Positions 33,274-45,200 of a DNA stretch of 64,000 bases are shown here, piece by piece. The DNA comes from Rhodamnia argentea. Its lineage: Eukaryota; Streptophyta; Magnoliopsida; Myrtales; Myrtaceae. The translations under genes and the position numbers were made by a program. The stretch spans positions 27,831,294-27,895,293 of the forward strand of contig NC_063155.1 of NCBI RefSeq assembly GCF_020921035.1. Direction: 5' to 3'. The notes beneath the pieces were generated by a model, which was given only the letters and a program-made list of their open reading frames with translations, did not search any database and had not been told where the DNA came from. Numbering within the stretch: position 1 is the first letter of the stretch; each line of letters starts with the position of its first letter.

Positions 33274-33949
33274 ATGCGAGAGCGAGGGCTAGCAACGATG
33301 CTGGGGCTCATAGGCTTTGCTCTATTGATCTTGGCCTGTTTCTACTGGAAACTCTCTGGCAATTTGACCAACACCCAAAGAGGCGAAAAAAATAGAGGCA
33401 AAGTAAAGATGAGTGATGAAAAATGGCTCGACATGGTTGTGAAGGTATATGAAGAGATGATAGTGATTATAGTAACCGACGACGAGACATTTTCCTCACC
33501 ATGCTTGTGTAGCAAAGGCCTTTCTTTTAGTGATTCTCAAGGCAATAGTAATGGCAATGGTCAGAGCTTCGATGCGAAGGATGAGAAGGAAGACAATTTC
33601 GACAAGACCCAGGAGCTTAACAACATTAACAAGGATGATGACGAAGTTGGCAGACATGTTGTTCATGGTCATAATTAAGATGTGAAGGTGCAAGTGCTCC
33701 AACCTTCGGCCGACGGGGACAACAAGCTCTGGCCAAAAGCCTCTCCAGCCAAGGAACTCTCTGGCTACTCATCCCATTCACAATCAGCCAAAACCTAAAC
33801 CAAAGCCAAATCTCAAGAGGATTGGAATTGAGATCTCGTCGCTCTTCTTCAAGTCAGACAAGGAGAGGGACGCATTCTTGGCAAGGAAGATGAGGGAGGC
33901 CGATGAGAGAGGTGAGTTCGAGAAGCTGTTTGAGATTGATGTCGATTAG
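33274..33949 (+). pseudogene. Decayed GLUTAMINE DUMPER (GDU)-like gene
   Basis: The frame from ATG 33274 has the GDU hallmark membrane segment, here GLATMLGLIGFALLILACFYWKLSG, followed by acidic and Asn-rich sequence. The second hallmark, the VIMAGD motif of the family, is changed to VIIVTDDET, followed by a recognisable relic of the SSRASSF region (CSKGLSFSDS). A TAA (33676-33678) cuts the frame; after it the same frame continues for about 38 codons (DVKVQVLQPSADGDNKLWPK...). Another frame then runs to about 33949 (KRIGIEISSLFFKSDKERDAFLARKMREA...). GDUs are small single-helix plasma-membrane proteins that stimulate amino-acid export. The altered VIMAG, stop and frame change indicate a non-functional or heavily altered copy; a shortened expressed protein cannot be excluded. 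Confidence 0.65.
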
Positions 33950-33954
33950 TATAC

Positions 33955-36110
33955 CGATGGAAGCACTCAAGCTTGCGCTCACGATAAACGCATTTGGAAC
34001 TGATGATGTGAATGATGATTTTGAGCTTGATTTTGTGGAGATTTGTTGATTGAGAAATTTTAGGGTTCTTGTGTCAGTTTACTATTCAGATTCGTTAGGC
34101 ACCACCAAGGATTGAACCCTGATTAGAATTGAGAAGGACTTGAGAGAAGTAAACAAGAAGGAGAAGGAAAATGGGACTCATGAGAATAGAGAGAATAAAA
34201 CAAATGAGACCCACAGACCAAACAAAAAAGGAAAGTACTTTCGTAGAATGACAACCAAAGGATGCAAAAAAGGTGGACTCATAAAGGCTATTATTGTCAA
34301 AACATGAGTGTTTTAGCCATAATGGGAGTGGAAAAAGCACAACCCTAAAGAAATACCTCCAATGTTTGAAAATGAAAGCACTATTTGACATTGTCGCAAA
34401 AACAAATTTTCAACGAAGCCAAGGCAATTTGGTTTGGAAACTAAACTTGTGAACTAAAAAAGACTTTTTGCTAAAAGGGAAAAAAAGACTTTGTTTTTGT
34501 TGTTTTCATTGCTTTCATTCAAATGATATGAAGAGAGCTAGAGAAACCCAAAAGCAGAGATCTTTCCTATTGTTCCGGTGAAATACAAACACATTTCAAT
34601 TATTTTTTTGTTTCTGAAGAGATATTCCATCTTCACTTGCCAAATATTTTTCCAAGGTGAGAGAAAACGAACTAATTTGCATTTTTTTTAATCCAAATTC
34701 GTGATTCTTATTATTACTATATATATGATCATGTCAGCCATCATGCCTCCAATCATCTGACATATAGTGGAGATTTCGCAAGTACCCTTCATCTTCCCCG
34801 TTTTCTTTTGTCAGTTTAAAAAATTAAGGGATAAGTATACTGAAAATCCTACAACTTGTTACAAAAATATAATCGAGTCTCAAAACTTGCAAAAAATATA
34901 ACGAAATCCTAAAACTTGTCAAGTTAATGTAATCAAGTTATTTTGTTAACTCCGTCTAACTTATCTAACAGAAAATGAGAACCCGACCTATTTTAATCAT
35001 TTTTCTCTCTTATATGGCAAATATTCTTCATTCAACTTGTCCACGTCTACAAAACAACGTCGGATAATGAGCTCATCCAAAACGACATCTCTCCCTCTTC
35101 ACAACCGAACGTCGTCTCCTTCTTGGCTGAAAACATGGCAGAGCCATAAGCCCCAAAATCATCGTCGTCACTCGAATATCGCCTCCTTCATCCCAATTGA
35201 AGGCCTTCGAACCCCGAGCTTCAAGCTCAACGTCGTCTATCTGTCTCTCTTTGAACAAAATTCACAACCGTCACCCTTTGAATCCTGAGCCCCAAATCAA
35301 GTTCGATGATTTGGGGATCCTTTGCGATTCGGGTCCCATCTTCTTTGTTGATAACGATTTGGGTCCCATTTTCTTAGTAAAAATTGATAGAGAAGCATAT
35401 TTGCAGATAATATGATTGCTCAATTACACCACATCAATAACATTGCCTACATACAATATACTTTTATGCTAATACATGGAGAGTTAATGCTCTGAAACCC
35501 AATAGAATCCAAGTTCGCCATCGATACGACTTGGATCATAAGACGGTCTGAATGATTGAGTAAAATATCAACCTGCTTAGCCTCTTAGATTGAAATGGCT
35601 TGCGCCAAGTAGAAGCAGCAGTCATGGGTGGGACACACGGCAGATTCGTTCTTATGGAAATAAAGATGGGATCGATAGAAAGGATCGCTGCATGATTGAA
35701 ATTGGGAAAAATTTGAGGCATCCAGCTGTATGATTGGATGTAGAAGAGACAGGACCGAACATGAACGTACTCTTGTGTGTCGGAAAAATTCAAACAACAT
35801 ATGATTAGAATCTCAGATTTGCATTTGCAATTGCAAGTGCCTCGTCTGCCTTTCCCTCTTTTACTTGTATTATTATTATTTAAAGCCTCGCTCATCCACC
35901 TTCTTCCTCGGACCTTACCCTTTTACAAGTTTATCAGTTGATATGTTACTCTAATTCCTACATGTTTGTTCTTTCTTCAACTCTCTGTGGGGAACTGTTA
36001 AAACCCTAAGCTTGATGTCCTATCATGAAGATTTTGTGGAGTAACAAAGTAGGGTTTAATTTGGTTGTTTTTTACCATTTTATTGACTCGTGTTCTTTCT
36101 CTGTATATCT
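33955..36110. other. Gene-poor intergenic DNA
   Basis: At 34828-34990 there is an AT-rich repeat with alternating phrases (AATCCTACAACTTGTTAC, AAATCCTAAAACTTGTCA) related to the MITE at 30.0 kb. Frames at 35037 (83 codons) and 35536 (minus, 119 codons) have no recognised motif. Confidence 0.4.
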
Positions 36111-36188
36111 TTTTTACAGGTTAACAGAAAGAAGAGGGATCGAGAAGAGTGAAGTCTGTACAATTCGCAAGTCTGCGACAGTTTATGA

Positions 36189-36404
36189 TATGTAAGAGGA
36201 AGATGGTGGAAGAATAAGGAGGAGCTCTCTCCAGTCCAGTCCAGGGCAGCTTACGAGCTGAAATGCCCAGCTGCTGAATCGTTGGTTCAAGAGCTTATCG
36301 GAACTGGCGGGGGCACCCGATGTGTTCCTGATCCAACGGAGCAAGAGCTGAGTTCCGTCGTTGCTGTCGCGTATTGGACTGAAGGGAGCTCCCTCAAATG
36401 TTAA
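36189..36404 (+). pseudogene. Unrecognised coding-like fragment without start codon
   Basis: A frame of 71 codons, opened by a TGA at 36186 and closed by TAA at 36402, reads like real protein: RGRWWKNKEELSPVQS, then AAYELKCPAAESLVQELIG, TGGGTRCVPDPTEQELSS and VVAVAYWTEGSSLKC. Composition is balanced, with alternating hydrophobic spacing. I cannot place it in a family. It has no ATG, so it is either the last exon of a split gene (a good acceptor, cttttttacag, ends at about 36119 but that frame is closed by the TGA) or a gene relic. The antisense frame over the same stretch (36183-36410) is probably its shadow. Confidence 0.35.
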
Positions 36405-36419
36405 TTTCACTTTCTCCGC

Positions 36420-37600
36420 CTATCTACACTTTTAAGATATATATGAAATTTTCGAATAACTTCTGTTTTACAGATTGTCGAGTTTTTTGATACGGTCTCT
36501 TCTAATATAGTCAGGTTATCTTACATTATAAACGCAACTGCAAGCGTGCTCGTCTTATGCGTATGTCGTAGGATGAGATGCTTAAGGAATGTTTGTTTGT
36601 CTTCGCGTTTGGTTTGGCAAGAAAGTCCAAGTCCCTTGTCCACGCTGACATAGGAACCGGCCATGTAATTGTATTGGAACTTGTGCCTTTCGGTGGAATT
36701 CGGTCTGGATCCGACGGATTTTCAAGATGTGATTGGTTTGGCCTAGTATGATGAGTTTAAATGTCACTCTCGTTCACGAAAATGACATTATAATGTTGCA
36801 TTACATGCACTACACCGCATAGAAGGGAAGGGGAAGGCAGATAAGAATCCGAAGTGCTTAGGGCTACATTATGTTAACATTAAGACGTTAAATATCTGTC
36901 TAACATGCTAAACAAATGGCTTAAAAAATGTGTCAAATCTTATCGATGGTACTTAGACGTTCTGTTCCATGTCATATTCGAGTTACTTATGTCCCGTTGG
37001 TGCCATATTTACTTTGTTTATTTTTTGACCATATTTACTTTGTTCACGAGTCATATCCAATCTTTTAATTTATATCAAACGCAATGTAAAGGAGTCATGG
37101 CATGATCCTATTGTCTGCTTTCTTTTGATCTAGATTGGAAATATTGTTTTGTTAAGTGAAGAGTTCCTTTCATTTATGTATAAAGACCAAATGTCTCCGA
37201 ATATTGAGCCCGTGTATCTGGCATATGTAAGTTGATTAATTGACTAATTGAATGAATGTTCCCTTGGCTACAACTTTGCAAATTCAGTTGAATGAATGTT
37301 CCCTTTTATATTTATTAAGGGAGAGCCCACCTTGCAACTTGCAACTGCGTGCCCTCTCTGCTAGGCACATACTATTATTAGTATTATTTTATACAGTTTT
37401 GTTATTATTATTACGATAATCATCGTCATCATATCCCTATTATTATGGTAAACTCCTTATGAGAATGTTGATTATGATGGTTTATCCCCATCATGTAGTT
37501 GAATCATAATTACTATCATCATCATCATCATCCTTTCTTCTTCCTTTGCCGTGGATGTACATAGGCAATGGCCAAGCCGAATCACATAGTATTCTCTGTC
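36420..37600. other. Intergenic DNA with ATT and ATC microsatellites
   Basis: Short trinucleotide repeats at about 37372-37450 (ATT type) and 37513-37533 (ATC type). A phrase with TGAATGAATGTTCCCTT is repeated at about 37250 and 37290. No gene seen. Confidence 0.5.
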
Positions 37601-37611
37601 ATTCCATTATT

Positions 37612-37967
37612 TTTACCACCAAAAATCACGAAAAAACTCCAAACTGTACATCTATAAACTTTAACTCAAATTAATATTTTTATCACTAAAACTTCCAAAC
37701 TGGTACAACCGTGACGAATTTACCCTTCATAATTGGTACCTCTATGACAAATGGAGAATAGAAATCCCTAAATTGATACATCCCCTAACTGTCATGTGTC
37801 ATTCAACTCGATAAGTTGACAGTATAATTTAACGGAAACCAACATAGGGTAAATTTGTTATAGGTGTATTAATTTGGAGTTTTTGATGGTTAAAAAATTG
37901 GAACAAAATTAGCTTGGAATAAATTGGTCACAAGTGTATCTATTTTGGGTTTTTCTTTGTATTAACC
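37612..37967. mobile_element. AT-rich MITE
   Basis: Left arm has AAAAAACTCCAAACTGTACA and ACTTCCAAACTGGTACAA. The right arm has inverted counterparts (GTGTATTAATTTGGAGTTTTT, GTGTATCTATTTTGGGTTTTT). The arms bracket a short centre with ACATAGGGTAAATTTG and its counterpart CGAATTTACCCTT. Target duplication was not resolved. Confidence 0.55.
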
Positions 37968-38258
37968 CAACTTTTTATCACCAATAAAACTTTTAAGCAC
38001 GAGGCTTTGTGAATGTCAACTGTTAAGCATATCTACCGATGTAAAAGCCTGCATAAGATCGTGGTTAGCCAATGAATTGGCTTTTGACTTTGGCACGAGA
38101 TTAGGATTTACTGAAAAAGCACAAGTAGTACAACAACATTCGGTCGGAAACATCTTAATTACAACATTGCCCATAAGTTGTTATTCATGCACGGCGAAGA
38201 TACTTACGAACAAAGAAAGAAAAATAAAAAAAACGGAACAAAATACTGACTAGAGTTA

Positions 38259-38711
38259 CTAGGCGCAGATATGAAATGTTGCCAAGATCTCTCCGGCCAT
38301 CTCAGCCAGGCGGAACAAAACGAATGTCGAAGCCGTCGGTACGCTCAACGCCACCAGAGTTGCCACTCCGAGAGCGACGCCGGGTCTAGCGTTCATCATC
38401 CAAGACTGCAGAAACCCCATGGCTTCACATATGATTGAGTCGTAGCTCGCGTAGCATCGCTTCTCCCAGGCCATCCACTCAGGGGGCGGCTCTTGGCTCC
38501 GCTCGGCCTCCCTCATCTCGTGGATCCGTTTCCGGAGCACGATCATGTCTCGGTCCACGAGACGGCCGCCGGAGTACTGGTCCTGTCGATTCTCCCCTCC
38601 TCTTCTCGACGCGAGAACTCTCTTGGCAGTTGCCTTCTTGGTTCGATCTGTGGAACGAGAGAACGCCCGGTTGCAAGGAAACGAGGAGGGCGAGAAGGAA
38701 GCTGATTGCAT
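38259..38711 (-). CDS. Short plant-conserved protein with C-terminal hydrophobic segment
   Basis: Intronless frame of 150 codons on the minus strand. The N-terminal third is Ser/Arg/Lys-rich (SFSPSSFPCNRAFSRSTDRTKK), compatible with a plastid or mitochondrial targeting peptide. A conserved-looking block follows (about 54-95: DMIVLRKRIHEMREAERSQEPPPEWMAWEKR, then YASYDSIICEAMGFLQSWMMN), then a hydrophobic stretch (about 107-130: PGVALGVATLVALSVPTASTFVLF). I recall small uncharacterised plant proteins with a RKRIHEMK...PPxxWMxWEK pattern, but know no function. A TATA box lies about 105 bp upstream on the same strand, which supports this start. Antisense frames across the same bases are shadows. 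Confidence 0.75.
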   Translation of the reverse strand: MQSASFSPSSFPCNRAFSRSTDRTKKATAKRVLASRRGGENRQDQYSGGRLVDRDMIVLRKRIHEMREAERSQEPPPEWMAWEKRCYASYDSIICEAMGFLQSWMMNARPGVALGVATLVALSVPTASTFVLFRLAEMAGEILATFHICA

Positions 38712-38815
38712 GGCTTAGGGTTTAAGGAAAACCGAGAGGTCAAGAATGCAAAGATGGTTTGGTGGGTTACGATTTCTATGCAGATTTGGGAATGTTAGTG
38801 GCGGGTTTGTGCATG

Positions 38816-38828
38816 TATTTATATATAG
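38816..38828 (-). promoter_or_regulatory. TATA box of the short plant-conserved gene
   Basis: On the minus strand the sequence reads CTATATATAAATA, a strong plant TATA box, placed about 105-115 bp before the ATG at 38711. Confidence 0.7.
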
Positions 38829-38869
38829 AGTTTGGATGAGCAGGAGCGTGACGTGAAATTTAAGGGGAA

Positions 38870-39165
38870 AGAAAGGAATATAATAACGAGGAGTGGGCGT
38901 GGGGGCGGGCGGCCAAGAAACGTGTTACGAGGAAGTGCCTTTGAAGCGCGTTTCTTTCCTTTCGGGGTTATCTCGAAACTATCCGAGAAAAGACCAGGTT
39001 GTCGGGGTTGGAAATTGACACATGCCTTCCCTCTTACATGCAGCCTAGCCGCGATCCACTTTATTGTGTGGATTCATTTCAGAACCTTCCAACCGTGTAA
39101 ATTAAATCCTAACCCTTTAGAAGATTCGTCAATGTAGTTATTTGAGCTAATTTCGACTGAAAATT
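38870..39165. other. Upstream region of the short plant-conserved gene
   Basis: No feature recognised apart from a GC-rich patch at 38888-38930. Confidence 0.35.
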
Positions 39166-39790
39166 ACTTACATGGGCAATTCTAATAATTTCTTAAAATT
39201 AATATTCTTATTTTGATTTGTTACTTTTCTTTGTCTTCTTTCTTCCTCCGCTGCTCAACGAGGCCTCAAGGATGGTCGGCGACCGGCCACAGGTGAGGGC
39301 CGGCGAGGCTAGAGCTCTTCGGGATCTACAAATTTGACCTCGCCGGATCCGGCAAGGTGGAGCTTCACTTGAGGCTGGCAAGGCATGAGCTTCTTGAGAT
39401 CGGGCGACATGGAGCCTCGACGGACTCGCTCGGGCTTGACCTCGTTGGAATCTGGTAGGCTTGACCCTCGCTAGCCTCGGGCGAGGTTGCCAAGGTTGGC
39501 ATCTCTCGTGGTGGGCCGCTAGCCGTCGTAGAGGCTCGGCGATCGGCGGAGGAAGAAGGAAAGAGGAAAAGAAAGAAAATCAACAATAAAAATAAAAGAT
39601 ATTCAAAATATCGATTTTAAAAAAAATTGTCTATGTTAGTTTCAAAATATCGATTTAAAAAATAAAATTGTTCACATCAGTTTTTGTCGTGCCACGTAAG
39701 ACGATCAACATTAACATCAGAAATTTATGTCAAAATGATTAAATTGACAAATTTTCGAAAAGGTTAAGACTCAATTAATATAATTCAAGT
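39165..39790. mobile_element. GC-cored element C, worn ends
   Basis: GC-rich core 39250-39550, full of CCTCGCCGG and CGAGGC phrases, is flanked by AT-rich arms. The right arm carries a doubled block with CAAAATATCGATTTxAAAAAA (about 39603 and 39642) and the CTATGTTAG phrase also seen in elements D and F. Terminal repeats are too diverged to set exact ends. Confidence 0.5.
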
Positions 39791-39799
39791 GCAATTGAT

Positions 39800-40480
39800 T
39801 GAGAACTTTTTTCGGGTAATTTTCTCATTTCACATGAGACTCATAAAATCGACAGATGGAGATGAAACAAACTCATGCTTTGGACGTATACAAGAAAATA
39901 TTTTCGTGATTTTGAGCATTTTTCTTCGAGCCGACCTCTTTAACCTTTTCGGCGTTCAGCTGGGAAAACTCATCCAACGAATTGACCATTTGAGCCCAAC
40001 CAAGATGATTCCACAGTGTCCGTGTCCCCGGACAGTTTTCAAGGAAAGGGATGCGCCGTAGATTTTCACGTTAGCAATTTTCGGGCAAGATTAGTCATAC
40101 AGACTCAATTGATAAAAGTTGAAAAGGCTTATGACAAAAGTGTAATAAGTTTATGATTTTATGGATAATTTTTCCCTTTTCCGTTTCCAAGTCGAAGTCC
40201 CGCGCTCCCGGGGTAAGATTAAGAGAGAAGTAATGGCTGCGGCTGTCCTATATGCCGGATCTTTCCTCCCATCTCGCTAGGACGTAGTAGCAGTCGAGAC
40301 CCATTTGTCCTCGTGCATTCGTCGGCAATTTTTTCAGGTTTCTGGAAGTTGACGAGTCGGCCCCAGAGGACACTCTATGAAATCGGGCATGCATTCTCTC
40401 ATGGCCTTCGTCTCCGTTTGTCTAACTCGGGTTAAACTTCGACCCAAAAAAAAAAAAAAAAAACTCTGGTTAAACAAAAT
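39800..40480. other. Intergenic DNA
   Basis: No gene seen. A poly-A run lies at 40446-40462. Confidence 0.35.
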
Positions 40481-40854
40481 AGTGTCATCCGCCTAAAGTA
40501 AATGAATAATTGGAGGTGTAATTCCCGAAAAAAAACCCTCTAATTTTTGGTTTAATCTCAAATCTATCATGAATTTTGTTTTTTTTTTTTTTTGTCTTAA
40601 AAGGAACCTCCAACAGTCCCAAATCCGCCCCTAACTGGAGGGCCATCTGTAGGTGCTTTTGGTCCGTTAAATTGTTTTTTAGCTGTACACGACTGATGTG
40701 ATGCAATCTGAGTAATTCCATCGCAAAGTGAAATTATCTTCTCGAACGCGGCCCTTGCATTTTGAGACAGCTCGTGTGTCGCCGTTACATTGTATCCACT
40801 GCGTGAACAAGGTACTTTTATGTTCAATGATAAATTTCATCCTATGAATTTTCG

Positions 40855-41270
40855 GGAGAGCTACCAAAAAAGTATTAAATCGATTCTAATCGTGTCAATT
40901 TAATTCTAAATCTTTTTTTTACCGATTCGGTCTTAAACCTTTTACATTTGTGACAACCCTTCACTCAATTTGGACGAGCAAGGCCATTGCCCAAACCATG
41001 CAAGGGACGCGACACCGCCGCCCACGGCCAGCGACCCTCACCAACCCAAAGCGTTTGGAAAAGAACTAAAGAGAAGAAAAAAACACATAAAAAAAAAACA
41101 CATTAAAATATTATTTAAAAAAATCTATGTTAGCACCGACCTGTCAAAATTGTCCGAATGGACTGAATTAACATAAATATAAAAAATTTAAAACTCAATT
41201 AGCGAAAAAAAAATTAAGATTGAATTTACACAGTTATAACAAATTTAAGACCTTTGTGGTAATTTTCGTC
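40855..41270. mobile_element. GC-cored inverted-repeat element D
   Basis: Left arm has GTGTCAATTTAATTCTAAATC and TTCGGTCTTAAACC. The right arm has the inverted style (GGACTGAATTAACATAAA, AAATTTAAGACC). A short GC-rich core (40975-41055) and the CTATGTTAGCACCGACC phrase lie between. Non-coding. Confidence 0.55.
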
Positions 41271-41279
41271 TAATTTTCT

Positions 41280-42268
41280 CCCAGTGTAAAGTACTAGGAA
41301 TCTCAACTGTACCATACAGTGCAGTGCAGAGCAGAAGGCCGAAAAGGACACGACGGGACAAACTGTAGGTGATGAGAGTACTTTATTCTTATCCATCCAC
41401 CGTCCAAGGTGCCAGACAATATCAGTTGTTTTTTTTTTTTTGGTTTGAACAATATCAGTTGTTTACGTTGTACAATTTCATACTTGCCGACGGCGAAACA
41501 AAGAAAAGGAAAACCCAAAAATGATTCTTCTTCTTCTCTCTCTATCTCTCTCTCTCCCCCCACGCTTTCGATATGTGGAATAGTAATCTCCCGCGTCCAC
41601 CGTACCCACAAGAAGATAAGTAAAACCATGCACGTCAAGCTTGGAATAAAGCGAGCCAGAAACAGTTCCAGATAACAAAAGATACTCCACTCAGAAAAAT
41701 GACCATGCGTGTCTCCGTGCGCATGCGCAATGAGAGGGGTAAAGAGACAGAGAGAGGGAGGGAGAGTAGATAGAACAAAGAAAAAGTTAAGACAGGACGG
41801 TCTGAAAGTTTCCCCATCCAACATATGCCAAAGATCTCCACATTCAATGTGTGATGAGCATCAACAGGCGACTCGTACCGTTCCACACATTTGAAACGTC
41901 GAGAATGTGAGGACAAAATATCCAATCCTTCCGATTTTGCGGCTCAGTGCGCGGTGGTCATCAGTCATCGAGTTATTCTAAGGAGTGGTCTGCAAAGCAC
42001 CACAAGTTCCTAGCTAAATGCCCCAAGTTTGAAATACTGTATATTTGCATCACTTGTAGACCATCTAGTGTGTCTTTGGCAATAATTACATATGAAGATA
42101 CGGTAACATGAGATTGCAAACTTCATTCCCCCCAAAAGAAAAGACAGATATCAGTGAAGAGGAATGAGGCCCTCCATATTGCAATCTCATCTCCCCTAAT
42201 TAGCACCTGTACGAGATGAGTTAATAAATAATTGGATGTGGTATGAGACATCATTAATGCCCAATTAG
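41280..42268. other. 3' flank of the ABCG7-type gene
   Basis: Contains CT-rich tracts (41523-41558). It should include the ABCG7 3' UTR. Frames on the minus strand (173 codons at 41303-41824) overlap the pyrimidine tracts, carry no motif and are not supported. Confidence 0.4.
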
Positions 42269-45200
42269 CTACAAACCTTCTAGGATAAAGGGTCGGATTT
42301 GGTCAAGAGCCGGTGATTCAAACTGCTGATTCAGTTCCACTTCATTGGAAGGAGGCGGCTCCAATTGCAGATTTTCCTTGGTATTTTCCAGGCCGAAGAC
42401 TTCAGGCTGCGGGGAAGATTGAAGAGGGCGGTGCTCGAGCTGCTGGTACTTGGGTTTGTTCTTCTTAAGGAGTACATAAGTGGTGTAATACCAAAACAGC
42501 AGTATTCGGCTTTGAGCTATGACCGTATCCCGAATGCGAATCCCTCCAAACGACAGCCTTTCAAGTGCCTGCAAAATATGGAAACCCTGGGTCACACAAC
42601 TGAAGCATAGTGGTATATGGTACTCTCCTCAACGCTTGGCTATGTAAGCACGTATCAAAATACTCCGAGTACTGACACATTAAACAGATAATAAGGTTGT
42701 CTGCAAAGCATTTGTCAGCAACTTCAAGATGTGAAACCCCTCGTCTACTCAGTATAAAGTGAAGGCTGCACGCTGTGTGAGAAAGGAAGCAGAGAGAATA
42801 CTCAAAAAGGAACTTATTTTATTTTTTGTAGCCTCTTAGGTTCAGCACATCTCCTTGACATATTTATACACTTTAACAAATAATTGCAGAGAAAATATTA
42901 AAATCTACTCTTGGTTCAACATACGCCTATTCAATACATAGTCAAACTAGCAATTTCCATAAAAAGATTTCAAATTCCCAGTGCATCAGAAGATTGAACA
43001 AGTTCAATATCCAACATAAAGTACCTTGCCAAATGTCCTAGGACGAACGCAGATTCTCATGACGCATTAAATTTCAAAAGATGGCCACGTTCTTGACTAA
43101 AAGTCGTGAATCATAGACGAGCCTCAACAAATGATGTTAATGACTGTGTGTAACACACAACAGGTCATGAAAAGTTTTAAAAGAACTTCAGCTTCTCTGT
43201 TACCTGTTCTCCAGTCTGTATGTCAAAGGAATGCTCATGCTCAAACTTAAGGCCACTAAATTCATTGATACAAAGCCCCTGAAATGCCCTGAAAGCACAG
43301 AGCCAAACTTAGGGTGAATCAAAGCAACAAGATTATTTGTTAAAGAACCATAAATTGGTAAACATAATGTTTCTACCATCTGATAAGCGAAACACGAGGA
43401 ATCCAGCGGAAAATTATTGGTGAGTTATCTGCATTTATGTAATAGCCACCAAATACAATGAATACTGTCATTAGGGATGGCCCTAGTGCCATTGCTGCTT
43501 CAGTGGTTGGAACCATCGCCCCAACTGTCAGACCCATTGCAGATGCAGCAAATGATTCCACTGTCACAACTCCACAAAACTTTCCAAATCTGAAAAGTCA
43601 GAATCTTCCAATATGAGAGGTGAAGCAATGAAAAGGTTTAACATGTATGCAGTCTTCTAGGTATATGATTTTTAGAGATCTTATATTGCAAGTAACATTT
43701 CAGCAGAAAACAATATGGCCATAGTCGGCGATCAAAGATGAGACCCCCACCCTCCCCTGGAAAAGATAACATAAAAGAACCCCAAAGAAATAAAAAGAAA
43801 GGAGAAAAGCATACTGATAAAGAAACGTAAATACATGACCAAGCACGTGCTCTCTTTTTAACTTTTGCGACACTCAACTTCCCTGTGCTTCAGTTAGGAT
43901 AAGAAGAGTAAGATGTACTGTTTCAAGTTTTAGCGATCGGGAAAGCACAAAGAGACATTGTCCAGTATTAATTTGAAGAGCTACATGCTTATCACATTAA
44001 GTCGATAATTAAGTATGTCCGTAACGCTTCTTAGCACAAGACTTTTAAGCATCACAAATCAAAGTATAAGATTTCTTTGACTTTTACCAAAAAGAGCCAG
44101 AAAAGAACGTCTCTGCCCTAATGTTAATGTATCCTTTTTGTAACCAGGCAACAAGTGCTATGAGCCATGGCAACCCCTCACCCACATGCCATTTGTTTTC
44201 TTGCTAAAGCATTTTTGGGCAATTTTCTTAAAAGTAAACAACCCCTTAACGTGTCCGAGGAAATTTATTCACCATATTCAATACCTACCTCAACCCCTAT
44301 CCAATTTGGACAAAGAAGTGCAAGTGTTATCCTTTCACCAGTATCCTCTTTCACATGCCAACTAGGCGGCTTGTCCCTCCATATAAGTCCATAAAAGACG
44401 TTAAAACATAGTTTCGTGAACAAGTGGAGAGATGAGTGAATGATGTAATCGATCTGTAGCCATATCAGACTACTACAGTGCCAACCCCTCAATAGCACGG
44501 TCGGAGTAAGGAAACATGAGATAAATACATGACTTCGGAAAAGTTGCATCTAGGATTTGTTAGCAGTTGAAAAGAGAAGCCTTAGAAAAACCTAGTTTGA
44601 TAGTTTCTCTGTGGTCTTTATACATCTGCATAATGCCCCCCATATGAAGGCACTCTGTCAAGTATGGTTGAGAGTTTTTTGATCTTATGTTCTTGTTCAG
44701 ATAATCAAATAAAAGTTCATCCCAAGAGAATAAGTGACACCCCTTCCCTAGACAGCAGAGGTAGAAAGGGGAGAAAAAAAGGAGGGGAGGGATTGAAACG
44801 AAATATGCTTAGCACTCCACCCAAATAAGAATGAAAAATTTTGATGACGATGATGTTGCTGAAGATACCTGCACAAATTTGGATGAAGACGTGCCATGGG
44901 ATACAGAAGGGCACCAAACATAAGGGGAAATACAGCTCCAATTGGAATTTCGGCTAACAGTTTGGAGAGTAAATAGGGTCCCAGTGCATATGACCCCTTT
45001 GCCCGCTCTCTATCTACAATGGCACGTTCCTTTGGAAACACCCCTACCGTCTTTGTAAGTGCAGCCATTGCAGTATTAATTGCAGCAACCTGTCCCAGAA
45101 CAAGAAGACTGAGATTTAAAGGCTCTTAAAATATTCCAGATGTTGAAGAGTTAATTTTATATGTTCATTTGTAAGCAACTTCAGGACAATGAGATAAAGA

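Noticed and set aside
41303-41824. 173-codon minus-strand frame
   Set aside because: Spans CT/GA tracts and poly-A runs, has no domain, and other frames over the same DNA are equally open.
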